From assembly GCA_016207465.1 (NCBI GenBank), contig JACQPP010000088.1, positions 1-13,985 on the forward strand: DNA of 13,985 bases, read 5' to 3'. The notes beneath the pieces were generated by a model. The model worked only from the letters and a program-made list of their open reading frames with translations, was not told the origin of the DNA and did not search any database. The stretch is from Methanobacteriota archaeon. Lineage in GTDB: Archaea > Halobacteriota > Syntropharchaeia > JACQPP01. Positions 13,186 to 13,985 of this stretch are shown in pieces; within the stretch, counting starts at the first letter, position 1; each line of letters begins with the position of its first letter. Both the position numbers and the translations under genes were made by a program.

Positions 13186-13985
13186 CTAGCTGCGAAGTTC
13201 CCGGGCGCGGTCCTCGGGGCGGGCGGTGACGGTGAACGTGCCCGCGCCGCTCTCCAGGCCGGCCCGGTGCTTGACCCGCCCGGGTCCCTCAAGGAGGGGG
13301 TAGAACTCGACGTGGAGATGGTAGGAGGGGTGGGGGCGCCCGTCGGTGGGGGCCTGGTGGACCACCATCATCAGCGGCATCTCGCCGCGGACAAGGCGGT
13401 CGTATCGGCGGAGCATCCCCTGGATGGCGCCGGCGAGGGAGCGCCTCTCCGGGGGGGTGAGGTCGGGGACCCGCTGGACGTGCCGGCGGGGGAGGAGGAG
13501 CCCCTCGTAGGGCCAGCGGCCGTAGGAGGGCACGTAGGCCTCGACGTGGGTGTCGCCGAGGATGCGCTGTCCCCGCTCGCGGCGCCGCTGGTCGCAGAGG
13601 AGGCAGCGGCCCGTGCGGCGGTGGTGGGCCCGGAAGTTCTCCACCTCCCTCTGGAGCACCGGGGGCACGAAGGGGAGGGCGTAGAGCTGGCCGTGGGGGT
13701 GGGTGAGGGTGACCCCGATGGCCTCCCCCCGGTTCTCGAAGAGATAGACATATTTCACGTAGTCGAGGGCCCCGAGCCGCCGGGTGCGGTCGGCCCAGAG
13801 GTCCACCAGCCGCGTGACGTGGTCGAGGGGGAGGTCGTAGAGGCGCGCCCGGTGGCGGGGGGAGTAGAGGAGGACCTCGCAGACGCCCCGCGCCCCGGGA
13901 CCGTCGGGGGAGAGGGAGGGGAACCGGTTGGGGAGGGCCACCACATCAAACCGGCGGGGTATCTCGGGGTTGCCGGGGCAGAAGG
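13186..13985 (-). CDS. galT: Galactose-1-phosphate uridylyltransferase (5' end cut by window)
   Basis: 265 complete codons are visible, ending at TAG 13186-13188; the start lies beyond base 13985. The first visible residues, FCPGNPEIP, are the remains of the CPFCPGNE-like zinc/nucleotide motif, and the frame is open upstream of the GTG at 13944, so that codon is internal. Other signatures: ALPNRFPSLS, THPHGQLYALP with the nucleophilic histidine as the second His of HPHGQ, CLLCD (second-domain metal/ribbon cysteines), and HPSYHLHVEFYP. The ending KHRAGLESGAGTFTVTARPE is typical of the compact archaeal/thermophile type. It swaps UMP between UDP-glucose and galactose 1-phosphate, giving UDP-galactose. 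With galK 12 bases downstream it forms a galT-galK operon; the 4-epimerase at 7304-8239 could complete the Leloir cycle. Confidence 0.95.
   Translation of the reverse strand, partial: FCPGNPEIPRRFDVVALPNRFPSLSPDGPGARGVCEVLLYSPRHRARLYDLPLDHVTRLVDLWADRTRRLGALDYVKYVYLFENRGEAIGVTLTHPHGQLYALPFVPPVLQREVENFRAHHRRTGRCLLCDQRRRERGQRILGDTHVEAYVPSYGRWPYEGLLLPRRHVQRVPDLTPPERRSLAGAIQGMLRRYDRLVRGEMPLMMVVHQAPTDGRPHPSYHLHVEFYPLLEGPGRVKHRAGLESGAGTFTVTARPEDRARELRS

Noticed and set aside
13942..13944. GTG at 13944 as the galT start
   Set aside because: The frame upstream to the window edge encodes FCPGNPEIPRRFDV, which matches the conserved CPFCPGN region of GalT, so the gene begins outside the window.

Overview
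The window is about 14 kb of very GC-rich DNA, densely coding on both strands, and most likely archaeal. Three signs point that way. (1) Eight of the start codons have an A/T-rich, TATA-like box centred 27-32 bases upstream and no Shine-Dalgarno motif, which is the layout of archaeal TATA promoters with leaderless or nearly leaderless mRNAs. (2) One glycosyltransferase (8267-9184) resembles the archaeal AglJ type. (3) Other families present (UPF0104/COG0392 flippase-like protein, GT39 with a DUF1616-like N-terminus, stand-alone CBS pair, short GalT) are common in Euryarchaeota. A high-GC euryarchaeote, perhaps Thermoplasmata-related, fits; the rank is a guess from composition only.

Layout. 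1-870 (-): CcdA-like thiol-disulfide membrane protein, cut by the left edge. 945-1931 (+): UPF0104/AglD-C-terminal-like membrane protein. 1928-4207 (-): large GT39-type membrane glycosyltransferase. 4324-5250 and 5259-6455 (+): a GT2 and a GT4 glycosyltransferase in one operon. 6428-6518: a composite direct/inverted repeat. 6529-7239 (-): SAM methyltransferase. 7304-8239 (+): NDP-sugar epimerase. 8267-9184 and 9184-10389 (-): AglJ-like GT2 and argininosuccinate synthase, joined stop-to-start. 10426-11499 (-): zinc-ribbon plus SAM methyltransferase. 11556-11993 (-): two-CBS protein. 12037-13173 and 13186-13985 (-): galactokinase and galactose-1-phosphate uridylyltransferase, the latter cut by the right edge. 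Intergenic gaps are short (none exceeds about 120 bases) and mostly hold promoters. No RNA genes, transposases or CRISPR arrays were seen.

Together the genes describe sugar activation and surface-glycan assembly. GalK and GalT feed galactose into the UDP-sugar pool and the epimerase interconverts a UDP-sugar. The two GT2 enzymes would load sugars onto a polyisoprenyl phosphate, GT4 would extend the glycan, and the UPF0104 and GT39 membrane proteins could handle lipid-linked sugar on the outer face. The methyltransferases may decorate the glycan. ArgG and CcdA are metabolic/redox neighbours.

The most unusual signal is a pair of matching palindromic elements inside two unrelated genes (GT39 at 4079-4117 and argG at 9678-9710). 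They share flanks, have a 23-base hairpin core with compensatory arm changes, have lengths divisible by three, and are read in different frames. This looks like a dispersed palindromic repeat that inserts in frame into proteins. Other points of note are the composite 9-bp-periodic repeat at 6428-6518, near mirror-image divergent promoters at 4231-4300, and a switch of strand composition across about 2-3 kb.
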